Program-made: the position numbers and the translations under genes
Source: Branchiostoma floridae
Taxonomy: Eukaryota; Chordata; Leptocardii; Amphioxiformes; Branchiostomatidae
DNA: 54,426 nt
Assembly (NCBI RefSeq): GCF_000003815.2
Contig: NC_049983.1
Location: forward strand, 9,552,933-9,607,358
Reading direction: 5' to 3'
Notes under the pieces: generated by a model
The model's input: the letters and a program-made list of their open reading frames with translations, nothing else
What the model was told of the DNA's origin: nothing
Database searches by the model: none
Shown: positions 10,254-21,385 of the stretch, piece after piece
Position numbering within the stretch: position 1 is the first letter of the stretch
How the letters are laid out: every line of letters starts with the position of its first letter

Positions 10254-10818
10254 CTGTGGAGGAACGACGGAGCTGATGAAAATTGCCACATGAAAACACA
10301 ATGACCTCTAGATAACCTATTTAGAGGGGTGAATTGCAACGTGTTGCCTATTCAGGCAGTTGATATTTGGTCGGTTTTGGCTCACTGATTGTTGAGTTGC
10401 ACTGATCTGCTTAATACAACAGCATTGAGAGAAGAAGGGCCACGATATCAACCTGCATCTACAAGACTCTTTATGTGATAATCTTCATCAATAGTCTTAA
10501 TTTGAGGACTCTCTCCATCTAACAGCGGGTATAGAACAGACCTGTTTATAGTAAAATCCTTCAAAAATGAAGGAAGAAACTTAACATTCGTTATCGTCTT
10601 GGTTAGTGTAAGAACTGACTACGTTAATGAGCGTATGTACAATCAGCAGATTTCAAAACCTCTTGAGACAGTACCGCATATTCAAGTAGATAACGTTAGG
10701 TAAACAGTCAACGTGCTTACACACCGACGGGGAATATACAGCGTATGCACAGCCATATAAGAGGACACAAGTTACAGACGTTACAGAACACGAGTATAAA
10801 TAACATTGAAGAACAAAC

Positions 10819-10884
10819 CTGTAACGTCTGGTGGTGGTGTCGGTCCTCCAATAGTTACAATTGGAGCCGTTGCCTCCTGGCTCG
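10819..10884 (-). CDS. Gene D: short Pro-rich linker exon
   Basis: A 66-bp exon, phase 1 to phase 1, with acceptor TCCACAG and donor GTTTGT. It encodes about 22 residues, ASQEATAPIVTIGGPTPPPD then V-T. The GGPTPPPD run is a flexible hinge between the lectin block and the discoidin domain. The call rests on splice sites and phase; the donor is not a strong consensus. Confidence 0.5.
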
Positions 10885-10908
10885 CTGTGGAGTATATGGG
10901 AATGTGTG

Positions 10909-10972
10909 TCTGATGACATAAGCATCTACACGGATGACATAAGCATCTACACGGATGACATAAGCATCTATC
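10909..10972. repeat. 21-bp tandem repeat, three copies
   Basis: GATGACATAAGCATCTACACG repeated three times just upstream (minus strand sense) of the linker exon. It is small and intronic. Confidence 0.85.
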
Positions 10973-11572
10973 GGAGACTTTATCTTTAGAGCGGGTGACT
11001 AACTGAAACAGCCAAACTTTGCCAGTGTGGCCGTAGCCGAGCTATTTGACAGATCGGTCAGCGAATTTCATCGATGAAGAAAGAATCTTGTTAAGCTTGG
11101 TGTGTTTTGCTGTCTTTTTAGTCATGTTTTGCATGATATTCTCATTATATACACAGCGACGCCGCCAACGTACCGCAGTCCAATGAGATAGCCCTTTAAC
11201 AAACCATGTTCCGTTTATATGGTATTCATGTTTAACCTCAAAGTTAACAAAATCCATGTCAACCAAGTTAGTCACAAGTATGGTAGGACCTGTGCAAAAG
11301 GTACCTGATATCAAATAGGCTCAAAGCATAATGCTACATGGGGAGAGGTTTGGATGATTTAGGTTAAGGACACTATAGTGCGTTAGGTGGTGGATTCTTG
11401 CGCTACTTTTCATTGACATAAATCATCCACTTTTTCTTGGATAGTTAAATGACTTCCTACTTGATTGAATAGATTGACTCAATCATGTCTTTAAGTAAAA
11501 GTATTTACGCGGGACCTGCGTTTTCACTGCGAGAACACAGATCAATATCTTGCATCGTAGGAAATGACATAC

Positions 11573-11744
11573 CTTGTTGACAGATGTAGTACTTTTCCGA
11601 ATCGCAAAAGTCGTCGTCCCACGTAGAGGTCGATGTGTACAGTTTCCCGCAGTTTTGCTCTCCAAGACCATTGTTGGGCTCTCCTGGGTTCCAGTTGGTG
11701 TAGTTGACATCAGTGTCATCAGACCATTGCCACTGTCCTTCGTG
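11573..11744 (-). CDS. Gene D: CTLD-4, second half
   Basis: A 172-bp exon, phase 0 to phase 1, with acceptor CTTTCAG and donor GGTATGTC. It starts HEGQWQWSDDTDVNYTNW, then NPGEPNNG, NCGKLY, STWDDDFC and KYYICQQG. This is the typical C-type lectin second half. EPN is present (mannose-type calcium and sugar site) and WND is changed to WDD. The two conserved Cys of the long loop and the final Cys are present. It pairs with the exon at 12433-12644. Confidence 0.9.
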
Positions 11745-12432
11745 CTGAAAGTGAAGATGTGGAATTCTCACTTTATATGATCTAATTATTCGGCATGTCA
11801 ACTAGACACGCCTTCTCCAAACATTGGACTCTGTCTTCCTGACATTCCAATACCCTTTGATATCAAATCATCCATTTGTGTAATATACTATTTTCTAGTA
11901 GCAGGTTATATAATATGCAGTGCTTCAAGTTAAGTTTACGTTGCAGTTGTAGAAGTGACACTGACGAAAACTAGTGGATGCTAGTGGAAACGTCTGACCT
12001 TTTCCAAAATCATATTTAGTTGTTTGAGTAACTGGTTTTTGGCGTATTATGTTCATTGTTGCTCTTGGGCGTTTTTTGACAGGCCTGTTCAATGCCAAGC
12101 TCCATTTCCACCAGACGGCGATCGCAGACCGTTCAGTGACCAGAAAGTGGATTTGTGTGACACTTTACTTTAGAATTGGAATACGATGCACGATGCGAGA
12201 GTACGATTTAAAAGGGAACAAAACACACGAAACCTACAATGTATTCCTTTGTCTATGGAATTCGATCTGTCAAATCTTTTGTCCCCCTGTCAGTGGTCGG
12301 AGCTTCTAGTGAAATACCTGTGTAATCTCCAGAGGATGTATTCTTTGATGGTGTTATGTATGTCCATTCTATTACCTACAATGGCTACGTGTAACGTAAT
12401 GTACAAGGCTTAAGAAAAACAGTCCAGCGCAC

Positions 12433-12644
12433 CTCATAGTCATGGAGACCAATCCAGAAGTCTTGATTCGGCAGCACACCGCTCGCAAGATTCACAAGGA
12501 AGTTGTTGATGTCCTCTGACTTGCTATCAGCAAGATGCGCACCGAAAGATGCACATGCAGCTGCCGCAGTGGAGTGGTCCTTCTGGGTGCCGTGTATTGT
12601 GTAGTTGTAGCCATTCCACTTACCACTCGTCAGCGTGTCATCCT
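12433..12644 (-). CDS. Gene D: CTLD-4, first half
   Basis: A 212-bp exon, phase 1 to phase 0, with acceptor GCTTTAG and donor GAGGTGCGC. The product opens EDDTLTSGKWNGYNYTIHGT, then AAAACASFGAHLADSKSEDI (helix 2 region with conserved Cys and GAHLA) and ends FWIGLHDYE (WIGL motif). This is the short-form CTLD, without the extra N-terminal Cys pair seen in the CTLDs of Genes A to C. The exon pair has symmetrical phase 1-1 borders. Confidence 0.9.
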
Positions 12645-13119
12645 CTAAAGCTAAAAAGATCAAGGTGCGAAACGTAAGCCCGGATGACGCAGATACGGGA
12701 AGACAGAAGAACCAGATGAAACATGATGTATAAAATAACTATTTAACTGGTACATTTGTCCCCTGCTGATATTGCCTATATCTGCTTTATGTTCGGATTT
12801 TTATTTGTGGTTTGTTATCATGTATCACTTTTGTTTCATTTGATGTGACTTTATGTAATGTTTTGTTGTTTTGGTGTCTTATAAGCCCATGTGGGCTGGG
12901 CGACCTCGCAAGAGACGAGAAAGTAAACATTCATTCATCCATTTGTTAGACGTACGTAATACTAAGCACCGAATACCCGCTCAAGGTCAAACAAGACCAA
13001 GAAGTACTTATGCCTTCAATTCAGAGTTATCAACACATTTAATAAGTTAAAAAATCAACCTTGGTGTCTAACTTTCATTGACGTATCACAGATCAAATTT
13101 ATACTAAGAAATGTCCTAC

Positions 13120-13282
13120 CTTGTTGACAGATGTAATACTTCTGATTGCTGCAATAGTCGTCGTCCCATGTGGCTAGTCGTGGAAACAGTTGTCCACAGC
13201 CCTGTCCACCACTGGGCTCCCCTGGGTTCCAGCTGGTGTAGTCGAGAAAAGTGTCATCAGACCATTGCCACAGTCCTACGTT
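13120..13282 (-). CDS. Gene D: CTLD-3, second half (EPS variant)
   Basis: A 163-bp exon, phase 0 to phase 1, with acceptor CTTTCAG and donor GGTAGGAC. It encodes NVGLWQWSDDTFLDYTSW, NPGEPSGGQGCGQLF, ATWDDDYC and KYYICQQG. EPN is replaced by EPS, so sugar binding at the usual calcium site may be weakened. Otherwise it is intact and very close to the exon at 15853-16021. Confidence 0.88.
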
Positions 13283-13924
13283 CTGAAAGTGAAGATGTTG
13301 ATTGTCATATTATAATTTTTTCCCGATCGGAATGTCGACACGGCAATGCGCAGCAATTCAGGGGAGCATCGACATTGGCGGTTTGGCTTACAAAATGGCA
13401 AATATTCTTGATATAAACTAGTCCTATTTCTGTTTCCTATTCCGTGACAACTTTCGTCCTGTCTTTCCGATACGTTTGAACATTAAATTATCTGTCTGTG
13501 CATTCTCTAGTAACGGGCTAAATGGTAAAAAGCTTCTATTGAAGTGTTACATGGCCGCTGCAGAGACTATCATAATTGATTGCTATTCTCAAAAGCCATA
13601 TTCTTAAGCTCTGTTCATTGGTCAGGCCCTCTTTCAAATGACAACAATCGCAGAGCGGCCGGAGTGGATTTGTGTGGCTTTTAATTTTTAATTGGAACAT
13701 GATGCACAATGCAAGACTATGATTTGAAAGAGAGCAAAACACTCGAAACGTAAAGAGATCGTTCTTTGTCCATGTAATTTGATCTTTTTCACTCTCTCAG
13801 TGGTCGGAGCTTGCAGTGACATACCGGTGTAATCTTCAGAATGATCTATTATTTGGTGGTGCTCTGAAGTCCACTCTATTACCTACATGTAGAGTAACGT
13901 ACATAGAAAAACGATCTAACGCAC

Positions 13925-14139
13925 ATCATAGTCATGCAGACCAATCCAGAAGAACCCGTTAGGTAGCACACTACTCGCGAGGTTTGCAATGAAGTTGTTG
14001 ACGTCCTCTGACTTGCTAACAGCAAGATGCGCCCCGAAAGATGCACATGTTTCTGCCGCAGTGGAGTGGTCCTTCTGGCTGCCGTGTATTGTGTAGTTGT
14101 AACCACTCCACTCACCACTCGTCAGTGTATCATCTTCCT
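13925..14139 (-). CDS. Gene D: CTLD-3, first half
   Basis: A 215-bp exon, phase 1 to phase 0, with acceptor ATTTTAG and donor GATGTGCGT. It starts EEDDTLTSGEWSGYNYTIHG, one codon longer than its paralogs, and contains AAETCASFGAHLAVSKSEDV and FWIGLHDYD. It is the partner of 13120-13282. Confidence 0.9.
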
Positions 14140-14360
14140 CTAAAATTTCATAATGCAAAGATTTTCATGTTATAGATTTCCAGAGCAGGGTGCGAAACAT
14201 AAGCATAATTCCACATATACAGGAAGATAGAGGAACTAGAGTATACAATCTTATTGCACAACAATTGTTGCGGGTACAATGTATGACAAGTTCTACAGCA
14301 GTGTATTCTCAGAACATCAAGACTAGTATCTATTGTGCATTATGTGTAAAATAAATACTA

Positions 14361-14627
14361 AAGGTGCACTCCCACCGCATTTGTGTCAAGCTTGCGTCAC
14401 TACGTTGTTCGAAAGATACTCAACGAATTTCAGACATAAAGAACGGATTTTCTTTCTTTTTGTGTATTTTGCTGTCTTCTAAGTAATAACGTTACTTTTA
14501 CGTATCACGAAACATCTAAATCATTAAAAATCGCGAAAATAACAAAACAGTAACGCAGTGAACGAACCCCGAAGTGCTGCACCGGTGCCCCAAGTGCATT
14601 GAGAGTCCACCTTCACCTTTACAGACT
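14361..14627. mobile_element. MITE family M2, copy 1
   Basis: Starts AAGGTGCACTCCCACCGCAT and ends with an approximate inverse ending CACCTT. The internal segment ACTCAACGAATTTCAGA is shared with the copies at 24854-25096 and 31858-32099. The terminal inverted repeats are about 50 bp. It lies in the intron next to the sushi exon. No ORF. Confidence 0.75.
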
Positions 14628-14664
14628 GAACGCATTGTATGTAACCAATGAGATATTGTCTTAC

Positions 14665-14847
14665 CCTTGCATGTTGGAACAGGATCACTCCATTCTCGGT
14701 CGGCTTGGCACGTCACAGTGGACTCGCCGTCCAGCTCGTACCCCTCGTCACAGGTGAAGGTAACCTGATTCTGGTATTCAAAGTAGGTCACTCCGCTAGG
14801 ACTCAGTGCTCCGTTTGCTGGTGCAGTCGGTGGCGAGCATTGTACAG
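14665..14847 (-). CDS. Gene D: sushi (CCP) domain exon
   Basis: A 183-bp exon, phase 1 to phase 1, with acceptor ATTTCAG and donor GGTAAGAC. It encodes one complete complement-control-protein module of about 60 residues: VQCSPPTAPANGALSPSG, then VTFTCDEGYELDGESTVTCQ, then EWSDPVPTCKG. The four cysteines (C-I to C-IV) and the Trp before C-IV are in place. Sushi modules serve protein-protein contacts in complement and adhesion proteins. Here it separates CTLD-2 from CTLD-3. Confidence 0.95.
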
Positions 14848-15852
14848 CTGAAATCGTGAACAGAAGTCGATGAAGAGCCTTTTAAATGCTCTTTTCTTGT
14901 CTCTTTATTGTCAGGAACTATGGCCAATGCGGACAAAACAATTGACAGTACATTTAAAAAAAAACCCAATAATCTAGTACTAAAAATCAAAATACAGGAT
15001 TCACATTGTACCTCGTGTACGTGGTCTATATACGACGTGACAATAGTTATTCCATAACGTACTTGTGGAAACAACACCACAGTATTCCAATACTTTTGTG
15101 CTGGCCTTGGAGCTTGTTGAAATGACTAGATCTCTCTCATACTAGACTTTATCCTGCTAGGCACACTCTTCTAACACGTGCGGGAGCAACGTCACGGAGT
15201 ACAGTTTTGTTATCTTGACTTTAGTCATACTCGTACGTTCTAACTGTTACATGATATTTCCATTATGAAGTCAAGTTAAGACGCGATGCCGCCAACGTAC
15301 CGCAATTATTCAGTGAGGCAGTCCTTTATAACAGACCATGTACAAAGTGTTCCGTTTATATGGTACCCTTGTTTCACTTCCAAGCTACCAAAGTTCATAA
15401 AAAAAGTTCATATCAACCAAGTAGGTAAGAAGTGTGCTATGATCTGTGCAAAATGTGACTGACGACAAGTAAGCCCTAAACATACTGCTACATGGAGAGA
15501 CGCTCATTTAGCATTTCCTTTTATGTTGTAGATTTCTGGAGCAAAGTGCGAAACATAAGGCCGGGTTCACGATACTGGAAGACATACGAACCAGATCAAA
15601 CATGGTGTATAAAGTAACTAATTAGCTAACTGGTGGAGATGTAAGCTCAGAAAAGAACAAGAAATACTCATTCCCAGCTCCTGCAAGTATCAGATTTATC
15701 AAACCAAGATTGATGTGTTTCCTAGAACTATCGTAGACTGGAACACGTTTGCACCAAGGTAAGTACAATAGGGGTGTCCTCACTGGATAGCTTTAAACAG
15801 ATTTTATAATGTACATGTTCAGATGTTAGGTGTGGCAGATAAAGACGCATAC

Positions 15853-16021
15853 CTTGTTGACAGATGTAATACTTTTGATTACTGCAACTGTCGTCGTCCC
15901 ACGTAGATGATTGTGCATACAGCTGTCCACAACTCTGCCCAGATCCACCATTGGGCTCTCCTGGGTGCCAGTTGGTGAAGTCGACATTAGTGTCATCAGA
16001 CCATTGCCACTGTCCTTCGTG
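15853..16021 (-). CDS. Gene D: CTLD-2, second half
   Basis: A 169-bp exon, phase 0 to phase 1, with acceptor CTTTCAG-type and donor GGTATGCG. It encodes HEGQWQWSDDTNVDFTNW, HPGEPNGGSGQSCGQLY, STWDDDSC and KYYICQQG. EPN is kept. The intron to its first half (17787-17998) is about 1.77 kb, against about 0.65 kb in the two paralogs, because a DNA transposon sits in it. Confidence 0.9.
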
Positions 16022-16120
16022 CTGAAAGTGAGGATGTGGAATTCTTACGTTATATGGTGGTATATTTCGGAATGTCGACACGGCAAAGCACAGGCAATCA
16101 CGAAGAGCATTAGTGATGAC

Positions 16121-17260
16121 GGTGTGACAGCGATTTCGCCCCCCCCCCGTGATCTCGCCCCCCCGGGAGGGGCGAGATCACTAGCGTTTTCGCCCCCCTT
16201 TAGCGTTTTCGCCCCCCCCCCCCTATACCCGCCAGTGTTTTCGTCCCCCTTAAGAACATTGCTTCTCGGAGGGTTCTCAGGAGCAACTGGTTGTACTGCA
16301 CCTGGGGAGTAACGTATATGGTGTGTTACCTGGTACCTATATGGCACCTTATTACCTGAAGATGTCATACCTCGAAAGTCGATAATATATGGTTCGGTGC
16401 AAACAAGCCATTGAAATGAAAAAGACACTTTTTTTGCAGTTGAGGTGGCATAAAAAGACAGCGCTATCGTGAACGTATAAATCAACACCATCTACGGTAT
16501 GGAATAAGTCAGCTATATGTTTTCAATTTGTCACAGTATTTTCTATCTTGTGCAGGAAACATTTCCAAAGCACTAAACAAACACATATGAATCATAGTTT
16601 CTTATTATAAACACTATCTACGCGCAAGTCCATATACCTGTTGCGAAATGCTACAAAAACACTGGTAAAGTACCAGTCTTAAGAAACACGGGTAAAACAC
16701 CAGTTTATAAATACTAAAAAAACAGTCATATTGGAGGTGAAGATACCCATAGGAATACCTAATGAATACCTTATCTACATACTTCTTTTGTGGTCAATTC
16801 ATGGTAGAGGCTTCATATTGGAGATATATAGGTTGCTTGAGGACAGGTCAACATCTTATGTCGAGACTCAAGTATATGAAAAACATGTCGAGACTCAAGT
16901 ATATGCAATAATGGGAATACAAGGGACCCAACCCTCCTTGTCCGAAACAACTTCAACTGTCTTATCAACATGTAATTACGTTAATATTAATACTATGTAT
17001 GGAGTTATGTATCAGACTCGTGTACTTATATCATTCTGAAACTGCATTTTGTGATTTATACCGATCAACTTCTAAAATGTCATGTAAACCTGCTTTTTTT
17101 GGGGGGGGGCGAAATCGCTAAAGGGGGGCGAGATAGGGGGGCGAGATCACTAGCCGGGGAGGGCGAGATCGCTAGCGATTTCGCCCCGGGGGGGCGAGAT
17201 CGCTAGTGATTTCGACCCCTGGGGGGCGAGATCACGGGGGGGCGAGATCGCTGTCACACC
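16121..17260. mobile_element. Non-autonomous DNA transposon with G/C-rich subterminal repeats
   Basis: Left end GGTGTGACAGCGATTTCGCC and right end GGCGAGATCGCTGTCACACC are inverse copies with one mismatch. Both ends carry many copies of GCGATTTCGCCCC or GCGAGATCGCTAG next to long C or G runs (16139-16255 and 17095-17260). The middle, about 800 bp, has no convincing ORF. The paralogous intron at 13350-13400 lacks it, so the insertion came after the CTLD duplication. The target duplication is not resolved. Confidence 0.85.
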
Positions 17261-17786
17261 GGTTTGCTCACAAAAGGACCTTTCCCAAAACTTGCTTCCG
17301 TACCAACTGATTATAAGTTTCTCTGTCAAGACTTCTTTCTGACATCTTTGATGTGAATGTTCTAGTAGTAGTGGTAGCTTCTATCTGAGTGTTACATGGT
17401 TGTTTTATAAACTATTATAGTTCATTGTCGCTCTGAAGTTGTTTCTTTACAGCTATGTTCATTGGCCAGCCCACCTTTCAACTGACGGCAATCGCAGAGC
17501 GACCGTTGAGCGACCAAAATTGGATTTGTGTGACCCATGATTTTTGTAATTGGATATGATGCACGATGCAAAAGAACGATTCAAACGAGAACAAAACACA
17601 AAGAACGTAACAGAAAAAGATCGTTATTTGTCAATGGAATGGGATCTGTCAAATGTTTTACCTCTCTCAGAGCTTCCAGTGTAATGCCGTTGTAGTCTCT
17701 GGAAGATCGGGTCTTCGATGGTGTTAAGTCAATTCTATTACCAACATGCACCGCCGTAGCGTACAAAGAAAAACAATCTAACGCAC

Positions 17787-17998
17787 CTCATAGTCATGTA
17801 GACCAATCCAGAAGTTTTGATTCGGTAGCACACTATTTGCAAGATTCGCAATGAAGCTGTTGGCGTCCGCTGACTTGCCATTAGCAAGAGTCGCACCGAA
17901 AGATGCACATGCAGCTGCCGCAGTGGAGTAGTCCTTCTGACTGCCGTGTACCGTGTAGTTGTAGCCACTCCACTCACCACTCGTCAGCGTATCATCCT
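17787..17998 (-). CDS. Gene D: CTLD-2, first half (first lectin domain of the gene)
   Basis: A 212-bp exon, phase 1 to phase 0, with acceptor ATATTAG and donor GAGGTGCGT. It starts EDDTLTSGEWSGYNYTVHGS, then AAAACASFGATLANGKSADA and FWIGLHDYE. It is the most 5' short-form CTLD of the block. The phase-1 start fits the phase-1 end of the signal-like exon at 18899-19079 (N-T-E-D-D join). Confidence 0.9.
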
Positions 17999-18768
17999 CT
18001 AATATCCCGTATTGCAAATAGATAAATGTATATTCTGACATTGTAATGTTTTTGAGCAAGGTGTGAAACATAAGCCCGGTTTCACAGATACCGGAAACGG
18101 AAGACAGAAGAGAAATGTCCAGAATATGCATGATGTACAAAATGACAAATATAGGATTGAACGTACTTAGTGCTAAGTACTTAAGGTACTTACGAGCCCA
18201 GAAAAGAACCAGAAATAGTTCTGCCTTCACATACCAAAGTCAGTAACCCAATATGTTAACACGCTCCTCCACAGTGTCTTAATAAGTTGTCTTGTTTCAC
18301 TGAATACGCGTGTGTGTGTGAGTCTTTTATGCAATACACTATATGGCCGCATGAGGGTTACTAGCGGTTTATTCGCAAAGATAGCCCTGGGACCGAGAGC
18401 GTATTTTTCTGCGCGAAGCATGCTGGGAGGGTGGTAGTATCTTGGGAAAGTGACTTGTTGTGGAGAAGGCCAAAGACGCTCCCGTATAAAACTCCCTTCC
18501 GTGACTAACTCTAATCTTTGCGCCCACACAGCGCCACCAAATCCGGTACATTCTAAAGCTCCCTTTATTATAACGTATCACCATTGTGGCAACATTATGA
18601 TCCCTTGGTTTGGCCCCATTAAAACTGCACATAGTCGGGCGCGCTTACGCAACTTACGATTTACTAAGGTAGTTGAGACACACACAACACAAAACAGAAT
18701 GACAACTATGTATTCCATGGACTTTATTTTCTTCAGTTGGAGGAGGATTGTGACGATCATAACCTTCG

Positions 18769-19087
18769 GCTTCTTCACGGCGCAGGGTACGAGCGTGGGC
18801 ATTTTACGCGTCCGGTATCACTAAAACGTTGTCGGTCTTTTTTCTGACAGTCGATCTCTCAATTTCACGTTCTAAATCCGCCCAAGGTAAGCACATACCT
18901 GTGTTGCCATTTGCCACGGAGCCTCCAAGTAGCACGCCAAGAACGGTCACACTTAGCAGATGAAGAGACTTAAAGTAATGGTCCAAAACGTCTTCATGTT
19001 GACAGTTTACCTCATGACTTGGTGAAACTGTTGGTTGACATCGTAAACATACCAATGTCCTGTTGTTCCAATGCAACATGAAAACTA
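18769..19087. repeat. 319-bp direct repeat, copy 1
   Basis: Identical by eye to 19922-20240 (offset 1153 bp). It contains a complete signal-like exon and its donor. Copy 1 is followed upstream (minus sense) by the conserved promoter segment; copy 2 is not. Confidence 0.9.
18899..19079 (-). CDS. Possible first exon of Gene D, signal-like (start displaced)
   Basis: The C-terminal part, LHLLSVTVLGVLLGGSVANG-N-T, is the same hydrophobic signal sequence as in Genes B and C, ending phase 1 at donor GGTATGTGC. The ATG used in B and C is present but followed by 5 extra bases, which shift it out of frame. The only in-frame Met I see lies about 39 residues upstream of the hydrophobic core (MLHWNNRTLVCL..), giving an atypically long n-region. 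Either this is an anchor-like leader or the exon is dying. It sits upstream of CTLD-2 in compatible phase. Confidence 0.45.
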
Positions 19088-19313
19088 GCTTGGCATTTTT
19101 CCACACTGACGCCGGATGCTGTGGGTTTGGGCGTGTACTAAGTTATACAAAATATTTTGTTTTCAGATGCTCCTCTTCATCGTATAATGAACGATTGAAT
19201 ACATACATAAAGGATCCAAAGGATCAATATAATACGCATTTACCAGCACGTGTGTTCTTTACAAAGTGTGTTTTCAGATTGAAAGGCGTTCGCATTATAG
19301 TCTGTCATACGCG

Positions 19314-19322
19314 CCTTTTATG
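19314..19322 (-). promoter_or_regulatory. TATA-like box, copy E
   Basis: Minus-strand CATAAAAGG within CCGGTGCATAAAAGGCGCG. It is conserved at the same place upstream of the signal exons of Genes B and C. The surrounding 350 bp are also conserved. Confidence 0.45.
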
Positions 19323-19921
19323 CACCGGTAAAACCGCTCATTAAATTTGCAACAGTTAATCATCCAAATCCTTGATCGAAGAATACTCTTCTGTTCGTAT
19401 GAAAGCAATGTGTACAACGTTGCCAAACCACTCGATCTCAGCCCTAGTGGAATGGGGGTGTTAATGTCAGACATGAAGTGCGTTTAGTAACGTCACATTT
19501 ACAAACCGGGCCCGGCTTGGCTGTTTGCGGAAACGAAAATAGAAATGTATACGTAAAAATAGTTGTAGGTCACCAACAGAAATTCAAGATTGCTGTTGAA
19601 TTATGCTCGTCTTGTGCCGTGTGCACGTGTGATTATTATCTACAAATCCGGCGCTGAACGTGACAATGTGTTCGTCCCACGACGAGCTCGCCTGCCCCGA
19701 AAAAGAACTGAAAACTTTTGGCCTTGTTGTTTTTGAATGCTTTGTTATCGATGCTTTGTAAATGATGTATTGGACACCTAGACGTCTGACGTGTGCATAC
19801 CTCAGAAATAACTATTGTTGCATGTGTAGATCTCTTTAAATTCTATCATTTTTAATCTGGCGGTATAAGTCTTACTGGCGGTATTATGCCAATGCATGTT
19901 ACATGATATTTCCATTATGAA

Positions 19922-20240
19922 GCTTCTTCACGGCGCAGGGTACGAGCGTGGGCATTTTACGCGTCCGGTATCACTAAAACGTTGTCGGTCTTTTTTCTGA
20001 CAGTCGATCTCTCAATTTCACGTTCTAAATCCGCCCAAGGTAAGCACATACCTGTGTTGCCATTTGCCACGGAGCCTCCAAGTAGCACGCCAAGAACGGT
20101 CACACTTAGCAGATGAAGAGACTTAAAGTAATGGTCCAAAACGTCTTCATGTTGACAGTTTACCTCATGACTTGGTGAAACTGTTGGTTGACATCGTAAA
20201 CATACCAATGTCCTGTTGTTCCAATGCAACATGAAAACTA
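19922..20240. repeat. 319-bp direct repeat, copy 2
   Basis: Identical by eye to 18769-19087. It ends exactly where the MITE right half resumes and carries no upstream promoter segment. Confidence 0.9.
20052..20232 (-). pseudogene. Duplicated signal-like exon without promoter
   Basis: Same sequence as 18899-19079, including the GTATGTGC donor and the shifted ATG. It lies downstream of the Gene C lectin exon and upstream of Gene D, inside an insertion in a MITE, and lacks the conserved 5' segment. Most likely a non-functional copy. It could act as an internal exon only if transcription reads through from Gene C. Confidence 0.6.
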
Positions 20241-20411
20241 TATAAAAAATATACACAAATAATGCACACGACTACTCTCTTTACGTCTTGTGTAGTTAGT
20301 TGTCTATTGTACAATGTATCATACTTTTCGTTCCCGAAAGCTGCCCAACCGGGCCCCGGTTTGGAAATGGCAGATTTCGATGAGCAAAGATTAGCAGTTG
20401 TAAAGTGATAC

Positions 20412-20777
20412 CTTCATTTCGTTGACAAATGTATCCCCTGCGATAGTTGCAGTGTCTTGAATCCCATGTGGCTCCATTGTACCAAAATGAGGCACACTTG
20501 TTACCATTCGGCTTGCCGTTCATCCAGCTGGAATATGTCAATGTTTGGCCATCCTCAAATACCCACTGACCGTCTTCGTCGCTGTCAGTCACTCCCAGCC
20601 AGCGGCCTCCTGTTACCGGCTGTAGACTGGCGAGAAAAGCGTTGGTCTCGCTGTCTTTCGGCATGGCTAATATCGCCCCGTCCGCCTCACAGGCTTGTCT
20701 AGCTTGATCGCGCGTGCTCGATCCCGTAAAGCTCTTGTAACAAACTCCGTTAAAACCAACGTATTCCATTAAACAAT
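20412..20777 (-). CDS. Gene C: long-form C-type lectin domain exon
   Basis: One exon encodes a whole CTLD: acceptor TTCTACAG, phase 1 start, 121 codons to a possible donor GGTATCAC. It begins CLMEYVGFNGVCYKSFTGSS, giving the N-terminal Cys pair of long-form CTLDs, then QACEADGAILAMPKDSETNA, GRWLGVTDSDEDGQW and ATWDSRHCNYRRGYICQ. EPN is changed to KPN, so sugar and calcium binding is doubtful. If unspliced, the frame continues to a stop at 20296 through MITE-derived sequence (GPVGQLSGTKSMIHC). The first exon is at 21386-21479. Predicted product: a small secreted lectin-like protein of about 155-190 residues. Confidence 0.88.
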
Positions 20778-20864
20778 CTGTAGAATAAACAAGAAGTCTT
20801 AATCCTCACATCTCATTGATTAATTCCATGAGTTTTATTTTATTTTTTAAGTTACGTATTTACA

Positions 20865-20987
20865 AGATGCGCACCGAAAGATGCACATGCAACTGCCACT
20901 GTGGAGTAGTCCGTCTGGCTGCCGTGTACTGGCCCAGTAACCATTCCACTCAAAACTCGTACGCGTTAATGTGTCATCCCCTAATAT
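20865..20987 (-). pseudogene. Relic of a CTLD first-half exon
   Basis: Minus strand retains GGATGACAC near the start, GCAGCCAGACGGACTACTCC and GCATGTGCATCTTTCGGTGC, which match the intact exons at 12433, 13925 and 17787, but with deletions and frameshifts. No open reading across it. Confidence 0.75.
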
Positions 20988-21385
20988 TTCGTATTACAAA
21001 CAGATCAATGTATACTAGTAGTTTGACGTTGTAAATTTTGGGAGCAAGGTGTGTGAAACATACTCCCAATTTAACAGATATCGGAAAACAGAAAACAAAT
21101 GTCCAGGCTATGCATAATGTACAAAATGATCTTACACTAGTGAACGTACCAACTACTAAGTACATAGCACCAGCTTAGAAAAGAACAAGAAATAATACTG
21201 GGGTTAAGTTATCAACCCACCGCACCGCATGCCTCCAAGGCTGGTGTGTTACAAGATAGGGCGGTTATACCGGCTATACAGATACAGATACAGATACAGA
21301 TACAGATACAGATACAGGTATCTTACGCGTCTATTCTTACTAAACGCCATTGGCCTTTCTAAATCTGTCCAAAGTATCCACATAC

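Larger units (their letters stand above)
19490..20370. mobile_element. MITE family M1 copy, split by a 0.68-kb insertion
   Basis: The left half is at 19490-19558 and the right half at 20241-20370. In other copies these are continuous (GTATACGTAAAAATATACAC). The insert, about 19559-20240, holds about 360 bp of unknown sequence plus the second copy of the 319-bp duplicated signal exon. The right terminus of this MITE is decayed (GTGACG lost). Confidence 0.7.
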
